Source: JAJAZB01 sp964244295
Lineage (GTDB): Bacteria; Bacteroidota; Bacteroidia; Cytophagales; Spirosomataceae
Assembly (NCBI GenBank): GCA_964244295.1
Contig: CAXTIG010000001.1
Coordinates: forward strand, 284,847-348,846
Reading direction: 5' to 3'
Length of the DNA: 64,000 nt
Every line of letters starts with the position of its first letter. The first letter of the stretch is position 1. Positions 60,011 to 64,000 of the stretch are shown here, piece after piece. Made by a program: the position numbers and the translations under genes. Under the pieces are notes generated by a model, which was not told the origin of the DNA, searched no databases, and saw only the letters and a program-made list of their open reading frames with translations.

Positions 60011-61683
60011 AAATCGACCTTCGTTTCCCGTTTTCACTGCTGCTGTTTCTCAGCCTGCTGGCCTGTAACAATAGTTCCAAACCCGACGACCCGGCTCCGC
60101 TGACCCTGCCGACCCTCACCGGCATCAGCCCGGCGGCGGCCCCGGTGGGTGACCAGATCACCCTCACGGGTACGAATTTTAATCCCGACCCCGCCCTCAA
60201 CGCGGTCCTCATCGGCGGCGTACCGGCGGTGGTGGTGTCGGCCACGGCCACGACCCTGGTCGTGACGGTACCGGCGGGATCCGCCAACGGACCAGTTTCG
60301 GTCACGACTGGCGGGCAAACGGTCCAGAGTGCCACGGCGTTTACGATCACCCCCCGACTACTCAAAGCCGTGGTGGAGGTGCAGGGCACGACCTTCGCTA
60401 ACCTCACCTGGACCCGCGACAAAATTTACCTGCTGCGCGGGGTGGTGTACATTCCCGCCGATTTTACCCTGACCATCGAGCCGGGAACGGTCGTGAAAGG
60501 GGCCGGGCCGGAGCAGGATCCCCTGGGGAAAAACGCGGCGGGTCTGCTCGTGGTGGAACGGCGCGGAAAACTTATCGCCCGGGGTACGGCGGCGCAGCCC
60601 ATCGTGTTTACTTCCGCCAAACCAGCGGGCCAGCGCAAAGCCGGGGATTGGGGGGGAATCGTACTGAGTGGCAAAGCGGCCATCAACCGACCCGGCCCCA
60701 CGCCCTTCGTGGGAGGGGTACGCGGCACCGTGGAAGCCTACTCTGAATTCGACGACAATTCCGGCGTGTTGCAGTACGTGCGGATCGAGTACGCGGGGGC
60801 ATCCTCGGCGGGGGCGACTGAAAACCGACTCGGTGGCCTGACCCTGTACGGTGTGGGCTACAACACCACCCTCGATCACCTTCAGGTGTCGCACAGCAGC
60901 GGCGATGCGTTTGCCTGGTTTGGTGGGACGGCCAACCTGAAAAACCTGGTGGCGTTTCGGAATACCGGCGACGACTGGAGCACGGATTGGGGCTACCTGG
61001 GCAACGTCCAGTTTGGGGTATCACTGCGGGACCCGGCCCTGGCCGACCCACTGGGTTCGGACGGAATCGAGTCGCAAAACTTCGATCCGGGCGAAAATCC
61101 CGGCGGCACCCTGACCAGGCAAAACGGCCTCCCCCAAACCGCGCCGGTGTTTGCCAACCTGAGCAATTTTGCGTTCAACACCCCACCCACCACGCCGGGG
61201 AACTACGGGGCGGCGCTGAACCTGCGCCGCAACACGGCCATCAGCATTTACAACTCGGTTTTTTACGGGTATCCCGAAGGGTTGCGCCTCGACGGTTCCG
61301 CCGCCGGTACCCTCACCAACGCCACCAGTGGCGCACTCGACCTGAAGGGCATCGTGCTCGCCAACGTACTCACGCCCATCATTGGGGCCGGAGACATCAC
61401 GACGGAACAAGCCACGACGTACTTTACGGCGGCTGGCCGGGCCAATCAGGTCATTGCCCCGTCGGAACTGCCCTCGTTGCTGCTCAATTCGGCAACCTTT
61501 ACCCTGGCTGCCCCCAACCTGCTGCTCCAGGCCGGTTCGCCCCTGCTGACGGGAGCCGTAACGGGTGGGAAAGTCGGGCCTTCGTTTTTCACGCCGGTCA
61601 CGTTCCGGGGTGCGTTTGGCACCGACAACTGGCTCGCGGGCTGGACGAATTTCACCCCGCAAGACTCCGACTACGACCGGTAG
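60007..61683 (+). CDS. Lipoprotein with IPT/TIG domain and beta-helix-like region
   Basis: 558 aa. Signal with lipobox (FSLLLFLSLLACNN, Cys about 19). Residues about 35-118 are an IPT/TIG immunoglobulin-like domain (PTLTGISPAAAPVGDQITLTGTNF). The rest resembles the multi-repeat family annotated as T9SS/right-handed beta-helix surface proteins in Bacteroidota: GVVYIPADFTLTIEPGTVVKG, RGKLIARGTAAQPIVFTS, GDWGGIVLSGKA. It has no T9SS C-terminal domain. It is translationally coupled to a glycosyltransferase gene, so it probably serves the surface polymer. Confidence 0.82.
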   Translation: MKIDLRFPFSLLLFLSLLACNNSSKPDDPAPLTLPTLTGISPAAAPVGDQITLTGTNFNPDPALNAVLIGGVPAVVVSATATTLVVTVPAGSANGPVSVTTGGQTVQSATAFTITPRLLKAVVEVQGTTFANLTWTRDKIYLLRGVVYIPADFTLTIEPGTVVKGAGPEQDPLGKNAAGLLVVERRGKLIARGTAAQPIVFTSAKPAGQRKAGDWGGIVLSGKAAINRPGPTPFVGGVRGTVEAYSEFDDNSGVLQYVRIEYAGASSAGATENRLGGLTLYGVGYNTTLDHLQVSHSSGDAFAWFGGTANLKNLVAFRNTGDDWSTDWGYLGNVQFGVSLRDPALADPLGSDGIESQNFDPGENPGGTLTRQNGLPQTAPVFANLSNFAFNTPPTTPGNYGAALNLRRNTAISIYNSVFYGYPEGLRLDGSAAGTLTNATSGALDLKGIVLANVLTPIIGAGDITTEQATTYFTAAGRANQVIAPSELPSLLLNSATFTLAAPNLLLQAGSPLLTGAVTGGKVGPSFFTPVTFRGAFGTDNWLAGWTNFTPQDSDYDR

Positions 61684-61716
61684 AACAGACCGGGCGGGAA
61701 GTGATGCCAATTTAAA

Positions 61717-61768
61717 TTTGCTGTGACGTCGGGGCAACCGCAAGCGGTTGCCCCGACGTCACAGCAAA
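61717..61768. repeat. Perfect 25-bp hairpin
   Basis: The arms are TTTGCTGTGACGTCGGGGCA plus ACCGC and its exact complement, with a 2-base loop (AA). It lies 33 bases behind the lipoprotein gene. There is no T-tract, but stem strength is high. It may serve as terminator or RNA stabiliser. Confidence 0.88.
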
Positions 61769-61806
61769 TCAAATTTATATACCCACCCCGGAGTACCCTG
61801 GCAGTT

Positions 61807-61965
61807 TTTCAGGGGTCTTGTCATGGCACCGGCCACCCGGCCCGACGAAGGAGGGATCTCGTTGACCGTCCAACTAGTTTGCCGCTAGTCGAGTGTAGGG
61901 TATGCCAACGAGATCCCTCCTTCGTCGGGCCGGGTGGCCGGTGCCATGACAAGACCCTTGAAAAA
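61807..61965. repeat. Dispersed palindrome, 52-bp perfect arms (CCCGACGAAGGAGGGATC type)
   Basis: Left arm 61813-61864 and right arm 61906-61957 are exact complements. The match continues outward for about eight bases with one mismatch (TTTTTCAG against CTTGAAAAA). The core word CCCGACGAAGGAGGGATCTC is shared with 23601-23739. The 41-base loop contains TTGCCGCTAGTCGAGTGTAG, resembling the loop there. Confidence 0.93.
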
Positions 61966-62066
61966 TCGATTACGACCGGCAAGGAGCCGTTTTTTTTGCT
62001 TGCGTTGAGGCGTTTTCCGTCCATAAACGGCCTTTCGAGCCTCCCAATGTTTTCAACCTATCCGTC

Positions 62067-63626
62067 ATGATGGTTCCAGAAAAAGAAATCAGGTTGCTGA
62101 GTTTAGGGGTGTTCTTTCTGCTTGCTGGCAGCCTGATCGCTTCACTTTTTTTTAAAGCAGGTTATTTATGGATGGACGAAGTGCTCAGCGTGACGCTCAT
62201 TTCGGACTCCTCACTGGCCCACCTCAACGAGGCCATCGTGAGCGGAATGGATGCCAATCCGCCCCTGTTTCCCAACCTGTACTGGGTACTCGGGCACGTC
62301 GGCAGTTTAAATCCTCACTTTTTAAGGGCCGTGTCCGTGGTAATTTTCGCCCTGGCGATGGCCCTTTTTTATCGGTTCACCACCCGACTGATTGGGTCGC
62401 CGGTGCTGAACTTCGTACTCCTGACGCTCCTCGTCGCCCTCACGTACCTCAACCTCGCCCTCTCGACGCAAATCCGTGGCTATTCGCTTTTTCTGCTCAT
62501 CGCCTGCGGGTTTTTCGTGACGTTGCAGCGCCTGATGACCGCCCCCAACCGGGGAAAATGGCTCGCTATGCTGTTCCTGACGGGATCGGGACTGGTGTTC
62601 ACCCACAACTTCGGGCTGTTTTACCTGGCGGCTTCGGGGGCATTTTTCGCCCTTTTTTTCCTTTGGTCGAACGACCGAAACTACGTCCGGGTGCTCGCCG
62701 TTCACCTCGGTATTCTCGCCTTGTGGTTCGTACTCTGGTACCCTAGTTTCGCCGTGCAGGCGGAGGCGGGCAAGCCCCATTCCTGGATTCCCCTGCCGAC
62801 GGGGCTTTCGTTTTTCGGCACCGTCGGTGAACTGGCCCCGACCATTTCCTCGCGCCTCGAACGCAGCGGGTTGTTTTTCATCCTGCCCATTCTGCGTTTC
62901 GGGCTGCTCATCGGGCTGTTCGTTTACATCGCCTTGCCCCGGTTGAAAGCGGGCTTCCGGGCCGTCATTCAGGATAACGCATTTTTATTTTTTCTCCTAG
63001 CGGGGTTTATCTACCTGACCACGATCCTGATTTCCCTGACGGTAAGTTTCGTACACACATCGGTGTTCATCAGTCGGTATTTATGGCCTAGTCATTTGCT
63101 CGTGATTTACCAGGTGATGTACGCCTTTTATTATTTTTTTGGCCACCGAACCCATTCAAAACTAACCGTTTTTTTACCCATCTACGTGGTACTTTTGGTT
63201 GGGTTTTTATTTTATCAGAATCGCAAAATCGTTGCGTTTCCCAGCGGAATTTTATCGGATTTATCCCGGTTAGACGGCCGCTATCCGGTCTTCGTCGAAT
63301 CGGCGGATTATTTTTTACCGATTTGGTTTCATAAAAAAGAAATTCCGGTACGGTACCTGTTAGACTGGTCGACGGCGGCCCGGGAAGACAATAGTTTGGA
63401 AGCCACGGTCGAATACAAAATCCTGAACGCGCTCAACGAAAAATACGGCATCGCTCCCATTGTGCCCTTGACGAATTTTGACAAAATTCATTTCCCGCAC
63501 TTTTACGTGGTCGACGAAAGCAGCGTGTACCAGGTCGAAGCGTTCGTTGCCCAGAATAAGCTGAAAGTGGTCCGTACGATTCCGGTGGACATTGTCGGCC
63601 ACCGGATTTTGGAATGTACGTTTTGA
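62067..63626 (+). CDS. GT-C type membrane glycosyltransferase (ArnT/PMT-like)
   Basis: 519 aa (start at the first of two ATG codons, 62067 or 62070). About ten hydrophobic helices. The first periplasmic loop has the GT-C acidic motif YLWMDEVLSVTL, with DANPPLFPNLYWVLGHV (glycosyltransferase 39-like). The C-terminal 130 residues form a soluble domain. Such enzymes use polyprenyl-linked sugars on the periplasmic side to decorate glycans or lipids. It is separated from the operon by two palindromes, so it probably has its own transcript. A hairpin follows. Confidence 0.78.
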   Translation: MMVPEKEIRLLSLGVFFLLAGSLIASLFFKAGYLWMDEVLSVTLISDSSLAHLNEAIVSGMDANPPLFPNLYWVLGHVGSLNPHFLRAVSVVIFALAMALFYRFTTRLIGSPVLNFVLLTLLVALTYLNLALSTQIRGYSLFLLIACGFFVTLQRLMTAPNRGKWLAMLFLTGSGLVFTHNFGLFYLAASGAFFALFFLWSNDRNYVRVLAVHLGILALWFVLWYPSFAVQAEAGKPHSWIPLPTGLSFFGTVGELAPTISSRLERSGLFFILPILRFGLLIGLFVYIALPRLKAGFRAVIQDNAFLFFLLAGFIYLTTILISLTVSFVHTSVFISRYLWPSHLLVIYQVMYAFYYFFGHRTHSKLTVFLPIYVVLLVGFLFYQNRKIVAFPSGILSDLSRLDGRYPVFVESADYFLPIWFHKKEIPVRYLLDWSTAAREDNSLEATVEYKILNALNEKYGIAPIVPLTNFDKIHFPHFYVVDESSVYQVEAFVAQNKLKVVRTIPVDIVGHRILECTF

Positions 63627-63645
63627 GTGGGTATGTAATTCCCGC

Positions 63646-63716
63646 CCGGCCTTTTTCCCAAAAGCAACAAAACCACCTCGTCCAGGGTGGTTTCGTTGCT
63701 TTTGGGAAAAAGGTTT
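63646..63716. terminator. Bidirectional terminator/hairpin after the GT-C gene
   Basis: CCTTTTTCCCAAAAGCAAC and AAAACCACC on the left pair with GGTGGTTTCGTTGC and TTTTGGGAAAAAGG on the right (about 28 bp, one mismatch), around TCGTCCAG. A- and T-rich ends allow termination in both directions, for the gene at 62067 and the converging gene at 63726. Confidence 0.85.
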
Positions 63717-63725
63717 TCGACCCGC

Positions 63726-64000
63726 TCACTCCGTCAGCAGCACCTTCCGGGTAGTTCGCTGATTTCCCTGGGTCAACACGAGCACGTAAAATCCACGCGG
63801 CAGATCACGAACGGGCACGGTGAGGACGTTTTCGCCCGGTTCAACCACCCGCCCGACCTGCTTCAGCGGTTGGGCGGCGGCATTAAAAAGTTGTACCGAT
63901 GTTTCCCCGGTCCCTGCCGCGTAAAAGCGCACCCGGAGTTCGTCGCGGGCCGGAACCGGGTACACGGCCACGTCGGTGGCGGGTTCGACCGCCGCCGCCT
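63726..64000 (-). CDS. C-terminus of a T9SS-secreted protein (partial)
   Basis: The frame is open to the right edge of the window. The visible 91 residues are a type A T9SS C-terminal sorting domain: VAVYPVPARDELRVRFYAAG, SVQLFNAAAQPLKQVG, VPVRDLPRGFYVLVLTQGNQ, ending RKVLLTE. The preceding AAVEPATD is a linker. The body of the protein lies outside. The sorting domain is cut off after export through the type IX system. Confidence 0.88.
   Translation of the reverse strand, partial: AAAVEPATDVAVYPVPARDELRVRFYAAGTGETSVQLFNAAAQPLKQVGRVVEPGENVLTVPVRDLPRGFYVLVLTQGNQRTTRKVLLTE

Overview
The window is bacterial chromosome of the Bacteroidota, most likely order Cytophagales (Spirosoma/Rudanella/Larkinella type). 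The pointers are TAnnTTTG promoter boxes (best before groES), a lipidated TamA-like barrel (TamL type), a T9SS C-terminal sorting domain, DUF4290 beside murA, DUF5723, and the order miaB - sigma-54 activator - lptE - (unknown) - secG. DNA is GC-rich and genes are dense, apart from a few AT-rich gaps. No rRNA, tRNA, transposase or CRISPR array was seen.

Layout. 1-30 kb is housekeeping DNA: a queuosine-precursor transporter (cut by the window), an RNA methyltransferase, TamL-like barrel, miaB, a sigma-54 activator, lptE, secG, groES-groEL, an M28 peptidase, a methyltransferase, a DUF433/DUF5615 toxin-antitoxin pair, pyruvate carboxylase, GH20 hexosaminidase, mtgA, a cysteine desulfurase, a TMEM175-like protein, a Uma2 nuclease, murA (Asp in place of the catalytic Cys) and DUF4290. 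30-35 kb is an accessory segment: an AT-rich gap, two related S24-like proteins that both lack the catalytic serine (one with an HTH domain and its own operator), a one-helix membrane protein and an exported TPR protein with a degenerate Ppx/GppA-like fold. 35-64 kb is a Wzx/Wzy-type exopolysaccharide locus: Wza- and Wzc-like export proteins, a priming sugar transferase, a WecG/TagA-type transferase, a GDP-mannose 3,5-epimerase homologue with a cupin, flippase, polymerase/ligase, about seven further glycosyltransferases, an aldo/keto reductase with a GMC oxidoreductase, and three beta-helix-type surface proteins. The end of a T9SS-secreted protein closes the window.

The strangest feature is the non-coding DNA. 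At least ten gene junctions hold short tandem words of 7-8 bases arranged as two inverted arms, with a different word at each site. The blocks fill the gap from stop codon to start codon, often provide the stop codon, and sometimes run into coding sequence (miaB residues 237-252, the LptE signal peptide, the RNA methyltransferase C-terminus). A second class consists of dispersed long perfect palindromes, two of which (47 and 52 bp arms) share both arm core and loop sequence. In the polysaccharide locus, most junctions are either 4-base stop/start overlaps or such repeat blocks, which may divide the transcript into translational segments.
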